This document shows, piece after piece, positions 1-12,172 of a stretch of DNA of 64,000 nt. The stretch lies in the NCBI GenBank assembly GCA_963576725.1, contig OY755241.1, positions 75,635,701 to 75,699,700 on the forward strand, given 5' to 3'. This DNA is from Azorinus chamasolen. Its lineage: Eukaryota; Mollusca; Bivalvia; Cardiida; Solecurtidae. Positions within the stretch are counted from its first letter, which is position 1, and each line of letters begins with the position of its first letter. The notes under the pieces were generated by a model. That model worked only from the letters and a program-made list of their open reading frames with translations. It was not told where the DNA came from and did no database searches. The translations under genes and the position numbers were made by a program.

Positions 1-269
1 GTCAGATCAGAGTCTACTATATTTGCTATGGAAAGATATATTGTTATATATATACATATATGGAGTAAAGTGTTAATTTTTTCTGACAAACTCATTCTTG
101 CTGGTACCCATTAGAATTGTCTCGAGCCCATTCTAGTGAGTACCAACACGATAGGAATTGGACAAGAATGTAAATACATTTATTAAATACCTATAATTAG
201 TTTATTACAATAGAAATTACCATACTGCCAATTTGCAGTTTAACCATAAATTCAAATAATTCATAGTAA
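1..269. other. No gene seen
   Basis: AT-rich sequence. Only a possible end fragment of a B hairpin element (GGAGTAAAGTGTTAA near 62) can be named. Confidence 0.5.
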
Positions 270-960
270 TAATTTAATATAACACAGCGGGATGGAAGAG
301 GGACCGTCTGTTACTTGTTTTTACTTTAAAAATCTGATTTTAAAAGAAAAGTACCCTAAAATTAACAGGAGCTTCCTGGCAGAGGGGATAATCCCTGTCA
401 AATAAACAGAGACACCCCCTTTGCCAATTAAGCCCCATGCAGAACCACGGCAAGATAGGAAGGACTCTGGCGCACAAAGAATAGAATAAAAATGAAATAA
501 GATTAGAACCTACCGGTCACCATTATCTAGAGCTCTAGAAGGGGAAAGGGGAGGGCGTTTAAACTAACGGGAGCTAAAGGAGCATCGCCCTTAGAATTAC
601 CCGCAGAAACAGATAATCTGTTGTGTGCTGTTAAATGGCACATAACGCTGGCAAGAAATGGCTCGCCACCAGAGTTCCCCGGACCAGAGGATTGCCTTCA
701 TCGAAGGCCTCTGGGCTTCAATACTGCAGAGTATACAGAGCAGGAATAACTGTAGGAACTGTAGGAACAGCAAGGGTCATGGGGACCGTAGTTGGTGTTA
801 AAACTGGAGTGACCACAGTGGTCAAAGCAGTCGAGAAGGTTGAACTGACAACAGACTGTCTATGCCTCATAGAGAGAGTCTGGTCTGATGCAGAGAGTGT
901 CTAGAGTGAAAATGGGGGAAATAAATAAAATGAAATAAAAATAAAAAAAAATAAATAAAG
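270..960. other. GC-richer unclassified block
   Basis: The base composition differs clearly from the flanks. The block contains an 89-codon open frame at 635-904 with a repetitive GTVGTARVMGTVVGV segment. I see no domain, no terminal repeats and no splice context. A decayed retrotransposon leader or LTR is possible but unproven. Confidence 0.3.
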
Positions 961-2156
961 ATTGGAAGAATTTCTTAATAGGCATTCAATCAATTTTAAC
1001 CGAAAACATCTATGAATCATTGGGATTGGTTATGGCTACACTGCATATACGCAGTATGGTATTGGACACCATGTGATATTGTTATACCTTCTGATCCTTC
1101 GAGATCAAGAATTTCAGTACTTCTTGTTCTGAAAATTGAATACCGCTTAAGCCGGTGCTAGGGGGCGTGAGCAGTATTGCACTTTCAATTACTGCTCATG
1201 AAAAGACTCAATAAAACCGAGTATGCAATTTTCTCTTTTTGTGTTGCAATTTTTGCTTTCGGGGGATCAACTCCCTTCAGAATTTATATACGGTATCAGC
1301 TATTTCTTTTTGTTTCCGGTCACAAGTAATAGATATACATGTAGCTAAAAGCAAATTTTTTAGCCGGTAATGTATTTTACTATTAAAATGCAGTAGCAGA
1401 TTGCTCCATTATCCCTTTACCTAATGCATATTCAAGAAACGGTGACATCATGAATATTAATTATATGAATGTTTATAATACATGTAGCATATGTTGACAA
1501 TGGCAGAACCTGTAGAATCAGATAAATATTGTTTCATAAGCAAACAGAGCAAACCTTGACAAGACACCTCCTAAAGGATCCATCTGATCTGGGTCTACAC
1601 TGTTTGCAAAGGTGTGTAAAGGGGTTTCTATCAGGTAAAGGGTTACAACATGGATTCTAGCAGTATTCTATAGATAGATTGATTGAGTTGGGTTTTACGG
1701 CACTGCAAAGCTTTATAGGTTATATGGCGCCGATACAAGGGAAAAGTTGCTGGATCCATATCTCATTTGCATCGAGATCAAAATATGAGATACGGATCCA
1801 GAAACCTGCTGGAGAATCAGAGATACTATTGTATAATATTTCAAATTTAACCTATTTCCAAAAATGGACGCCTTTTGATGCCTCTGCAGAGGTCACTTTT
1901 TGAAACCATTGTGATAAATAAAGCATTTGCTCACTTTCTGTCCGATAAATATTTGCGTTAATTTATATGCACGATGTCATTATTTCTCGCATGAATATTC
2001 GTGGAGTAAAGGGTTTAATTACTATAGATCATAACAAAACATTACACAATTCATCAAAGCTATTAATTTTACATGATTTTCATCGATCATTATCATAAAC
2101 TTATGGTGATCATATTTGCTATATATGTCCATTGATGAAACATGCTCTTGATTCAA
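961..2156. other. Gene-free; remnants of B and C hairpin elements
   Basis: 961-1400 shows nothing I can name. About 1410-1650 is a decayed B element (CATGAATATTAA...CATCTGATCTGGGTCTAC...GTAAAGGGTTA). At 1750-1805 there is a short inverted repeat, CTGGATCCATATCTCAT against ATGAGATACGGATCCAG. The C half-core ACCATTGTGATAAAT is at about 1903, and a B right end is at about 1985-2020. Confidence 0.5.
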
Positions 2157-4330
2157 TTCTCTTTACTCTTTCCCTGTTCTATATTTATTCCAACATTGTA
2201 GCCATTTTAGAAACTAAAGAAACAAATCTATCAAATTTCATTAGCAAACAGGGCAGACACTGATGAGACGGCTCCTATAAGAACCATCTAATATGGGTCT
2301 ACTTTGTTTTCAAACGCATAAAAAAGTGTTTATATGAGGGAAAGGGTTAACAAGTCAACTAATCAAAATACAGCAAAACCTAGCAAATTCAAACTTAGTG
2401 AAGCAAGTGGTTGCTAAGGGTGAAAGTCTTTTAGAAAGCTCACAGGAGCTCTCTGTATGATTTTCATCCTGCATTAGTTTCAACCTGTCTTAACCCTTTA
2501 CTCCATTAATATTCATGGAAGAAATAATAACATCATGAATATTAATTTGATTTGTTCTGATAACAGCACATGGGCACAGGAATGTTTGGCCACGGCAGAA
2601 CTGTAGAGTCTTTATGACATCAATGGCAAATAGAGCAGATCCTGATCAGACAGCTCCTACAGTAGCCATCCAACCTGGGTCTACTACTCTGTTTGTACAA
2701 AGGCTTATGGAGTAAAGCGTGAAAGACTATCACTGATGTTTTATGATTGCATAAACAAAGATATTGTATACCATGGCACATGCTGTAGGAACAGATCCTT
2801 AACACATTCCATCATAGGCTATTCTTAGTTCCTACCTCTGAGTATATTTACCAAAAAGAGCATGAACTAGAGGAAAGGATTTTTTTAGAATTGTGTAGTG
2901 TTGAAAACAATGTGATAAACAGAGCATTTGTTGCTATGGAGCAAATGCTCTATTTATCACAATGGTTTCAGAAAGTAAAGTTTACAGAGGCGTCAATATG
3001 AGGGAATATGTTGTTGACTTATATATGTCCATTGAGGAAACACGCTCTTGATTCAATTCTATTTACCCTTTCCCTGTTCTATATTCATTCCAAATTTAAT
3101 ACCTACTGAATATTCATGGACAAAATACTTATAATGAAATATGGAAGATGGAACATTGTAGCAATTTCAGAAACTAAAGAAACAGATCTATCAAATTCAA
3201 TTAGCAAACAGGGCAGACACTGATGAGACGACTCCGATAAGAACCATCTAATATGAATCTACTTTGTTTGCAAATGCATGAAAAAGTGTTTATATGAGGG
3301 AAAGGGTTTACACATCAACTGATCAAAATAAGTAAAACCTAGCAAATTCAAACTTAGTGAAGCAAGTGGTTGCTAAATGCAGGGTGAAAGTCATTTAGAA
3401 AGCTCACAGGAGCTCTCGGTATGATTTTCATCCTGCATTAAGTTTCAACCTGTCTTGACCCTTTACTCCATGAATATTCATGGAAGAAATAATAACATCA
3501 TGAATATTAATTTGATTTGTTCTGATAACAGCACATGGGCACATGAATGTTTGGCCATGGCAGAACTGTCGAGTCTTTATTACATCAATGGCAAATAGAG
3601 CAGATCCTGATCAGACAGCTCCTACAGTAGCCATCCAACCTGGGTCTACTACTCTGTTTGTACAAAGGCTTATGGAGTAAAGCGTGAAAGACTATCACTG
3701 AAGTTTTATGATTGCATAAACAGAGATTGTATACCATGGCACATGCTGTAGGAACAGATCCTGAACATATTCCATCATAGGCTATTTTTAGTTCCTACCT
3801 CTGAGTATATTAACCAGAAAGAGCATGAACTAGAGGAAAGGATTTTTTTTAGAATTGTGTAGTGTTGAAAACAATGTGATAAACAGAGCATTTATTGCTA
3901 TGGAGCAAATGCTCTATTTATCACAATGGTTTCAGAAAGTAAAGTTTACAGAGGCGTCAATATGAGGGAATATGTTGATGACTTATATATGTCCATTGAG
4001 GAAACACGCTCTTGATTCAATTCTATTTACCCTTTCCCTGTTCTATATTCATTCCAAATTTAATACCTACTGAATATTCATGGACAAAATACTTATAATG
4101 AAATATGGAAGATGGAACATTGTAGCAATTTCAGAAACTAAAGAAACAGATCTATCAAATTCAATTAGCAAACAGTGCAGACACTGATGAGACGACTCCG
4201 ATAAGAACCATCTAATATGAGTCTACTTTGTTTGCAAATGCATGAAAAAATGTTTATATGAGGGAAAGGGTTTACACATCAACTAATCAAAATAAGTAAA
4301 ACCTTGCGAATTCAAACTTTTAGTGAAGCA
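2157..4330. repeat. About 964-bp tandem duplication of a cluster of A, B, C and E elements
   Basis: The block CAAAATACTTATAATG at 3121 recurs at 4085, giving a period of 964. Copy 1 (2157-3053) lacks about 66 bases near its start. Copy 2 (3054-4017) is complete and copy 3 (4018-4330) is partial. Copies 2 and 3 are almost identical, so the duplication is recent. Each unit holds an A element, an E hairpin core (GCTCACAGGAGCTC), a B element and half of a C palindrome. Confidence 0.85.
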
Positions 4331-4369
4331 AGTGGCTCCAACCTTATTGAACTGATCAGTCTACTCAGT

Positions 4370-6235
4370 ATGAACACGTACACATTTCTGGGCATCTTTA
4401 TTAATGTCATACAGTGCTGATCTGGGTCCAAGTCCTATATATATTAATGTCACACAGTGCTGATCTGGGTCTAAGTACCATCTTTATTCTTGTCAAACAG
4501 TGCTGATCTAGGTCACAGTCTCATCTTTATCAATGTCAAACAGTGCTGATCTGGGTCCGAGTCTCATCTTTATTAATGTCAAACAGTGCTGATCTGGGTC
4601 CGAGTCCCATCTTTATCAATGTCAAACAGTGCTGATCTGGGTCAAAGTACCATCTTTATCAATGTCAAACCTTGCTAAGCTTGGTCCCAGTCCCATATTT
4701 ATGTCATACAGAGCTGATATGGGTTCGAGTCCCATCTTTATCAATGTAAAACAGTACTGATCTGGGTCTGAGTCCAATATTTATCAATGTCATAAGTACT
4801 TATCTGGGTCGGACTCCCATCTTTATTAATGTCATACAGTGCTGATCTGGGTCCGACTCCCATCTTAATTAATGTCATGCAGTGATGATCTGGGTCCGAG
4901 TCCCATCTTTATGTCATACAGTGCTGATCTGGGTCCGAGTCCAATCTTTATCAATGTCAAACAGTGCTGATCTGGGTCCGAGACCAATCTTTATCAATGT
5001 CAAACAATGCTGATCTGGGTCTGAGTCCCATCTTTATCAATGTCAAACAATGCTGATCTGGGTCCGAGACCCATCTTTATCAATGTCAAACAATGCTGAT
5101 CTGGGCTGGAGTCTCATCTTTATCAATGTCAAACAGAGCTGATCAGGGTCCAAGTACCATCTTTATCAATGTCAAACAATGCTGTTCTTGGTCCAAGTCC
5201 CATATTTATGTCATACAGTGCTGATCTGGGTCGGACTCCCATCTTTATTTATCTCAAACAGTGCTGATCTGGGTCCGACTCCCATCTTTATTAATCTCAA
5301 ACAGTGCTGATCTGGGCCCGAGTCCCATCTTTGTTAATGTCATACAGTGATGAACTGGGTCCGAGTCCCATCTTTATGTCATACATTGCTGATCTGGGTC
5401 CGAGTCCAATCTTTATCAATGTCAAACAGTGCTGATCTGGGTCCGAGACCAATCTTTATCAATGTCAAACAATGCTGATCTGGGCCTGAGTCCCATCTTT
5501 ATCAATGCCAAACAATGCTGATCTGGGTCCGAGACCTATCTTTATCAATGTCAAACAATGCTGATCTGGGCTGGAGTCTCATCTTTAACAATGTCAAACA
5601 GTGCTGATCAGGGTCCAAGTACCATCTTTATCAATGTCAAACAATGCCGATCTTGGTCCCAGTCCCATATTTATGTCATACAGAGCTGATATGGGTTCGA
5701 GTCCCATCTTTATCAATGTCAAAAAGTGCTGATCTGGGTCTGAGTCCAGTATTTATTAATGCCATACAGTGCTGATCTGGGTAGGACTGCCATCTTTATT
5801 AATCTCAAACAGTGCTGATCTGGGTCCGAGTCCAATCTTTATTAATGTCATACAGTGATGAACTGGGTCCGAGTCCCATCTTTATTACTGTCATACAGTG
5901 ATGAACTGGGTCCGAGTCCCATCTTTATGTCATACAGTGCTGATCTGGGTCCGAGTCTCATCTTTATCAATGTCCAACAATGCTGATCTGGGTCCGAGTT
6001 CCATCTTTATCAATGTCAAACAATGCTGATCTGGGTCTGAGTCCCATCTTTATCAATGTCAAACAATGCTGACCTGGGTCCGAGTTCCATTTTTATTAAT
6101 GTCAAACAGTGCTGATCTAGGTCCGAGTCCCATCTTTATCAATGTCAAACAATGCCGATCTGGGTTTGAGTCTCATCTTTATCAATGTCAAACTGCTGAT
6201 CTGGGTCTGAGTTCCATCTCTATTTCATACAGTGC
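4370..6235. repeat. 43-bp satellite, roughly 40 copies
   Basis: The unit reads approximately CATCTTTATCAATGTCAAAC followed by AGTGCTGATCTGGGTCCGAG and TCC. Units vary by point changes and short deletions, for example copies lacking TATCAATG. GCTGATCTGGGTC resembles the core of the A/B hairpins (GATCTGGGTCTACTC). The array runs directly into such cores at 6216, so it probably arose from one. Confidence 0.9.
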
Positions 6236-6509
6236 CATGTAGGAGCCATTGACCCTTTCCCTCATATAAACGTGTTTTCACGCATTTGAAAACAGAGCAG
6301 ACCCAGATCAGACGGCTCCTAGAGGAGCCGTCCGATTAGGGTCTGCTCTGATTTCATACAGTGCCATGTAGGAGCCATTAACCCTTTCCCTCATATAAAC
6401 GTGTTTTCACGCATTTGCAAACAGAGTAGACCCAGATCAGACGGCTCCTAGAGGAGCCGTCTGATCAGGGTCTGCTCTGATTTCATACAGTGCCATGTTA
6501 GAGCCGCCA
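6216..6509. repeat. Tandem copies of a half A element with its palindromic core
   Basis: The unit runs from CATACAGTGCCATGTAGGAG through CCCTTTCCCTCATATAAACG to GGCTCCTAGAGGAGCC and TCTGCTCTGATTT. Two units (about 6216-6353 and 6354-6487) are followed by a third start that leads into the complete A element at 6510. The first core is diverged (GTCCGATTAGGG). Confidence 0.8.
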
Positions 6510-6760
6510 TTAACCCTTTCCCTCATATAAACGTGTTTTCACGCATTTGCAAACAGAGAATAACCCAGATCAGACGGCTCCTAGAGGAGCCGCCTGATCA
6601 GGGTCTGCTCTGTTTGCTTATGGAATTTGATAGATCTTGTTTCTTTGCTTCCTTAAATACCTACAATATTCTACCTTCCACATTTCTTTACAACTGTTTT
6701 ATCAATGAATATTCAGTAGGTATTGACTTTTGGAATAAACCTAGAACAGGGAATGGGTTA
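6510..6760. mobile_element. A-family TTAA hairpin MITE
   Basis: It begins TTAACCCTTTCCCTC and ends GGGAATGGGTTAA. The central palindrome AGACGGCTCCTAGAGGAGCC lies near 6575-6595. TTAA at both ends fits piggyBac-type target duplication. Confidence 0.8.
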
Positions 6761-7259
6761 AGTGAAGGGATGATGAGTTGCTAAAGGATTTTGAAAGACA
6801 AACAGTGCAGAGCTTGATTAGAGGGATCCTCTAGGAACCTTCTGATCTGGATCTGAACTATCTGCAAATGACAGTCAACTCATTTCCTGAATTTAAAGGG
6901 TTAAATATTGAATAGCAGACTGGTGCTAATCAGACTTATCTGCCCATGAGGGCCGAGAAACCAAACAGGGTTACCCTGTATATATGGAATCCAGGCCTCA
7001 AAGGATAAGATGATGTACTAGAGGATCTTGAACAACAAACAGTGCATATCCAGACCAGACAGCTCCTACAGAAGCCCACTGATCAAAATCTACATGTTTG
7101 CATAATGCTAATTAATTCGCTCTCGACAGTCAAAGGGTAAAACCCCCTTAGACACCTCTTATGACCATGCAAGAGTATGGCAGGGGCCTCAACTCTCATG
7201 TCCACTCAAGCAAGCCTAGAAACCACGTTGAGCTACAAACGACTGTAATGATTTAAATA
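6761..7259. other. Gene-free; two decayed hairpin cores
   Basis: Hairpin cores are at about 6798-6850 (GAGGGATCCTCTAGGAACC) and 7030-7110 (CAGACAGCTCCTACAG). Nothing else is recognised. Confidence 0.5.
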
Positions 7260-7545
7260 TTAACTCATTCCCTCCTAGACCTTTTTTGGACCCAACATCT
7301 TTGAATAAATCGACCAAAAAGGAACATTTACTAGAGAAAAAGAAAACTTTAGAATTGTGTTATTTTGAAACCATTGTGATAAACATGTAGGAGCAAATCG
7401 AGGGCTTGGTGCAAAACTATTCTAACTCCTTCACAAAGTGAAGGAGATAGAATAGTTTTCCACCAAGCCCTCGAAATGCTCTATCTATCACTATGGTTTC
7501 AACAAATGAGTCCAAAGGTATCAGTAGGAGGGAATGGGTTTCCCG
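7260..7545. mobile_element. C-family hairpin with a second hairpin in its centre
   Basis: The C arms TTGAAACCATTGTGATAAAC and CTATCACTATGGTTTCAA flank an unrelated palindrome at about 7399-7475. That inner palindrome has arms GAGGGCTTGGTGCAAAACTA and AGTTTTCCACCAAGCCCTC. Usual C elements have GAGCATTTGCTCCTATAGGA at this point. Confidence 0.75.
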
Positions 7546-7604
7546 TTATCCCGCCGTTTAAATATGATGCCAAATTAACCCATTTGTGCCCACGATCCCA
7601 TATA

Positions 7605-7690
7605 TGGAATATAGGCAAACAGTGTAGACGTTGATCAGATGCTGCATTATGCAGCGTCTGATCAGAGTCTACACTGTTTGCTGATAGGAA
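7605..7690. repeat. Hairpin around a GATCAGATGC core
   Basis: Arms GCAAACAGTGTAGAC and GTCTACACTGTTTGC flank GATCAGATGCTGCATTATGC. It uses the same outer arms as the A/B elements with a different core. Confidence 0.75.
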
Positions 7691-9905
7691 TGTCAATACA
7701 AGAGGGCCAGAATAGCCCCGAAGCGCTCACCAGACAATCAGAGGAGAAGATTTTCACTATATGTTTCTATAGAAAACTAGCCGGCCCTGGGGCAGGGACA
7801 ATTTTGATCCCAGGGGCATAATTTATATAATTTTTGTAGAGGACTTGAACATGACGCTATGAGCCAAATATGGAAGCTGAGAATCAGTTTCAGAGGAGAA
7901 GATTTTCAAAGTTTTCTCTATATGTTTCTTTTGAAAATTACCCACCCCTGGGGCGGGGCCAATTTTAATCCCAGGGCCATAATTCATATAACTTTTGTAG
8001 AAGACCTATACCTGTTGCTATGCGCCAAATATGAAAGCTGAGAACTTTCCAGATTCAGAGAAGAAGATTTTCAAAGTTTTCAATATTTGTTTCTATTGAA
8101 AACTGCCACCCCTGTGGCGGGGCCAATTTTGACTCCAGGTGCATAATTTATATAACTTTTGTAGAGGACTTGAACATGATGCTATGAGCCAACTATGGAA
8201 GCTAAGAACATTTCAGTTTCAGGGGAGAAGATTTTCAAAGTGTTCTCTAGATGTTTCTTTTGAAAACTACCCACCCCTTAGGCGGGGCCAATTTTGACCC
8301 CAGGGCCATAATTAATATAACTTTTGTAGAGGACCTGAACACGATGCTCTGTGCCAAACATGAAAGCTGAGAGCCTTCCAGTTTCAGAGGAGAAGATTTT
8401 CAAAGAGTTCACTATTTGTTTCTATTGAAAAATGCCCATCCCTGGGGCGGGGCCAATTTTGACCCCAGGGCCATTATTTTTATAACATTAATAGAGGAAC
8501 TGAACGTAATGCTCTGTGCCAAATATGAAAGCTAAGAGCTTCAGAGGATATTTTCAAAAAATTCACTATTTGTTACTACTGAAAACTGCCCATCCCTGGG
8601 GGCAATTTATATAACTTTTGTAGAGGACCTGAACATGATGCTATGAGCCAAATATGAAAGCTGAGAACCTTCTGCTTTCAAAGGAGAAGCTTTTCAAAGG
8701 TTTACAATATGTTTCTATTGAAAACTTCGCACCCCTAAGGCAGAGCCAATTTTGACCTCAGGGCCATAATTTATATAACTTATGTAGAGGACTTGAACAT
8801 GATGCTTTTGAGCCAAATATGGAAGTTGAGAACCTTTCAGTTTCAGAGGAGAAGATTTTCAAAGTTTTCTCCATATGTTTCTTTTGAAAACTACCTACCC
8901 CTGGGGCGGGGCCAATTTTGACCCCAGGGCCATTATTTATATAACTTTTGTAGAGGACCTGAACATGATGCTCTGTGCAAAATATGAAAGCTAAGAGCTT
9001 CAGAGGAGATGTTCAAAAATTTCACTATTTGTTTCTATTGAAAACTGCCCACCCCTTGGGCAATTTATATAACTTTTGTAGAGGACCTGAACATGATGCT
9101 ATGAGCCAAATATGAAAGCTGAGAACCTTCTGGTTTCAAAGGAGAAGCTTTTCAAAGGTTTACAATATGATTCTATTGAAAACGTCGCACCCCTGGGGCA
9201 GGGCCAATTTTGACCCATTGGGTCATAAGTTATATAACTTTTGTAGAGGACTTGAACATGATGCTTTGAGCCAAATATGGAAGCTGAGAACCTTTCAGTT
9301 TCAGAGGAGAAGATTTTCAAAGTTTTTTCTATATGTTTCTTTTGAAAACTACCCACCCCTGGGACGAGGCCAATTTTGACCCCAGTGCTATAATTAATAT
9401 AACTTTTGTAGAGGACCTGAACATGATGCTCTGTGCCAAATATGAAAGCTGAGCGCCTTCCAGTTTCAGAGCAGAAGATTTTCAAAGATTTCACTATTTG
9501 TTTCTATTGAAAAATGCCCATCACTGGGGCGGGGCCAATTTTGTTCCCAGGGGCATAATTTATACAAATTTTGTAGAGGACCTGAACATGATGCTATATG
9601 TCAAATATGAAAGCTGAGAACCTAGTTTCAGAGGAGAAGATTTTCAAAGTTTTCACAATTTGTTTCTATTGAAAACTGCCCGCCCCTGGGACGGGCCAAT
9701 TTTGACCCCAGGGGCATAATTTATATAACTTTTGTAGAGGATCTATAGGTGATGCTATGTACCAAAGATGAAAGCTGAGAACCCTGTAGATTCAGAGGAG
9801 AAGATTTTTAAAGGTTCAAATTGTTGACGCGGGACGACGACGGACGACGGATATCAGGCAATCACAAAAGCTCACCCTTAGCACTTTGTGCTCTGGTGAG
9901 ATAAT
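7690..9905. repeat. About 165-bp tandem repeat element (AAGAGGGCCAGAAT type), about 13 units
   Basis: It begins ACAAGAGGGCCAGAATAGCC and ends with GACGACGGACGACGG and GCACTTTGTGCTCTGGTGAG. Units contain GGGGCGGGGCCAATTTTGAC, TAATTTATATAACTTTTGTA and GAGGACCTGAACATGATGCT. Some units are shortened. A shorter member with the same start and end is at 55360-56130, so this is one transposable or satellite-like element with a variable number of inner repeats. Confidence 0.85.
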
Positions 9906-10168
9906 AAAACAAAACGAAAATGAAAATTTAGATCAGGCATCCCTTAGATAAAAAAAAAATGGATTAATCAAATGTATAAACATGGAAGAATCCACTGGAC
10001 GAAAATGGGTTTAATTTGGATCTAGTACAGTTTTGGCTACTTCCGATTTAATAAAGGTTTTGAGATATAAAAAAAGATTGGGAAACAGCTTGGCTCTTGA
10101 CGAGAAGCCAACTTGCTTGGCAACGAACCTGGATCCAAGCTTTTTGCAAATGCAATTCTGGTGACATA
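9906..10168. other. Nothing recognised
   Basis: AT-rich spacer. The 63-codon open frame on the minus strand here shows no domain. Confidence 0.5.
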
Positions 10169-10563
10169 CAAAGGTGCCCGATGCATGCTTGGACTCACTC
10201 ACAGACCCCCCCCCCCCCTAAAAAATAAAATAATAATAATAAATAAATAAGATAAAATAAATAAATAAAAAAGCGTGATCGAAGTATGTAAAACTAGCCT
10301 GAAACTATCTATTTGTACCTTAAATCACTCCGAAAAACAAGAAAAACACGACCCGGAAAAAATTTCCTATCGGGTCTATATATGTATATATAGACCCGAT
10401 GGAAAAAAAATCCGGGTCGTGTTTTTCTTTTTTTTCGGAGTGGTTTAAGGTACAAACAGATATTTTAAGGCTAGTTTTACATACTTCGATCACTTTTTTT
10501 TTTGGGGGGGGGGGGGGGGGGGGCGGTTCGTGGACGAGTCCAAGCATGCGTCGGGCACATTTG
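10169..10563. mobile_element. I-family foldback with poly-C and poly-G near its ends
   Basis: Outer arms GGTGCCCGATGCATGCTTGG and AAGCATGCGTCGGGCACA enclose 13 C (10206-10218) and 20 G (10504-10523). Inside these are long arms reading GATCGAAGTATGTAAAACTA and its complement, meeting at CGGGTCTATATATG near 10375. It is nearly a full palindrome of about 395 bp. Confidence 0.85.
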
Positions 10564-10571
10564 GTCACATA

Positions 10572-10733
10572 TACAATAAAACCCATTTAAACCGGAATTC
10601 TAGTAGAGAATACTTAAGATACATTTAGACAGGTGGCTGCTTAATGCAGGATGAAAGTCATACAGAAAGCTCCTAAAGGATACTGATATTTATACTAAAT
10701 TAAATGTCCGGTTTAGAGAGGTTTACTGTACAT
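10572..10733. mobile_element. E-family hairpin MITE (pogo/Tc1-like ends)
   Basis: It has CATTTAAACCGGAATTC on the left and GTCCGGTTTAGAGAGG...TACTGTA on the right, with GACAGGTGGCTGCTTAATGC inside. The second half of the hairpin is deleted. Confidence 0.65.
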
Positions 10734-10765
10734 AGTGGGAAAGCGGTTAGACCAATTTTGACATG

Positions 10766-11250
10766 TTAACCCTTCCTCTAATGAATAGTTTTATTAAGTT
10801 CATGAATAATAATTAGCTACAATGTCCTGTATAGTCTTACAATAGCACATGCACAAATTTCGGCCATGACAGAAACTGAAGATTTCCCATAAGCAAAATG
10901 AAAATCCTGATCAGACAGCTCGTGTTGGAGCCATCTGATCTAAATTTACTCTGTTTGAGAAGGTTCTGAGTAACCCTTTCCCTGTTCTATGTTTATTCTA
11001 AATTTCAATATACTGATTATTCATGAACAAAATAGTTATAAAAGAAATACCGGTTTGGAAGATGGAACATTGTAGCCATTTTAGAAAGTTTAGAAACGGA
11101 TCTTTCAATTTCCATTAGCAAACAGAGCAGACCCTGACCCTGATCCTATAGGAGCCATCTTATCTGGGTCTGCTCTATTTGCAAATGCGTGAAAATACAT
11201 TTATATAACGGAAAGGAGTATAAGGTATTTCTATCAGGTAAAAGGTTAAG
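10766..11250. mobile_element. B-type then A-type hairpin elements in tandem
   Basis: 10766-10970 starts TTAACCCTTCCTC and has a TGATCAGACAGCTCG core. 10971-11220 starts TAACCCTTTCCCTG and ends AACGGAAAGGAG. A B-like end (TATCAGGTAAAAGGTTAA) follows to 11250. Confidence 0.65.
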
Positions 11251-11931
11251 AGACCGAAGCCAGCAACATGATTCTGCAAACACCTGTCAACAGAAGCTCA
11301 ACTAGATTTAAAGCAATGGAAGTTTGGCATCAAAGTTTCTACGCTTTATCTTCAAAATTTTGCCCACATCCCTGTAAAACCTTAAACATTTACACAGAAA
11401 TCTTGAAAACGGCAGGTATCCTATTCCAACATGGAACATCCAACCCTTGAAACTTGCATGGGCCTGGTGTAAATTCTTAGCCACTTTCAAGTGACATGAA
11501 GAAAACAATTCTCCATCTTTGGCCTCTGTGATTTCATGGTAAATACAGGAAGAATGGTGGAGCGTTTTCTTCTCAATATTCTAAACAATGAATTTGTTCT
11601 GTGGTGTAGAATGTATTGACATTGAAATGATGTACAAGTATAAAATACCTTTTGAAATAGAAACAAAAAGTTAAAAAGACTGCTAAATTTAGAAAATGTC
11701 AAAGCTGCCAATGGCTCCAATAAATAAAACAATTACATGAAGTGTGGAGGAAAAAGGGAATTTAGAATATGTATATAAGTTCAATATAAGTTTTAAGTGA
11801 CAATGTTATGATTATGTTAAGTCGGCATGTGTTAAAAAAGTGCAGTGTCAAAAGGAATATACATATCCTAAATTCCTTTAATATTCATCCCACATGATAA
11901 ATGGGGGAACATTTCTATATTTTAACCCTTC
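11251..11931. other. No gene seen
   Basis: Ordinary AT-rich sequence. Short overlapping open frames on both strands show no motif and no splice context. Confidence 0.5.
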
Positions 11932-12172
11932 GCTTGCTGAATTTTAAAATACATTTCTCCTTCTTTAGCCAGGCCCTGTTGTATAATTACATATATCTTC
12001 ACTGTGTACACGTATTTCGCCGTGCAATCACTGCTGTGGAGTGCACTGGTTGCACCAATCAACTTGTAAATAGTGCAGACCCTGATGAGACAGCTCCTGC
12101 AGGACCTGTCTCATCTGGGTCTTCACTATTTAAAGGTACGTATATTGACGTGAATAGCAAGCGAAGGGTTAA
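11932..12172. mobile_element. D-family TTAA hairpin MITE, complete
   Basis: It begins TTAACCCTTCGCTTGCTG and ends AGCAAGCGAAGGGTTAA. The core is GAGACAGCTCCTGCAGGACC. Other copies are at 21721, 25889 and 31189. Confidence 0.85.

Noticed and set aside
635..904. 89-codon plus frame in a GC-richer block
   Set aside because: No domain, no splice signals and repetitive GTVGT wording. It is kept only as an unclassified block.
4370..6235. CRISPR-like regular spacing of repeats
   Set aside because: There are no unique spacers. The whole 43-bp unit repeats, and the genome is clearly that of an animal.
10320..10590. Overlapping open frames on both strands with poly-Gly/poly-Pro
   Set aside because: They are produced by the I-family palindrome and its poly-C/poly-G runs, so both strands read alike.
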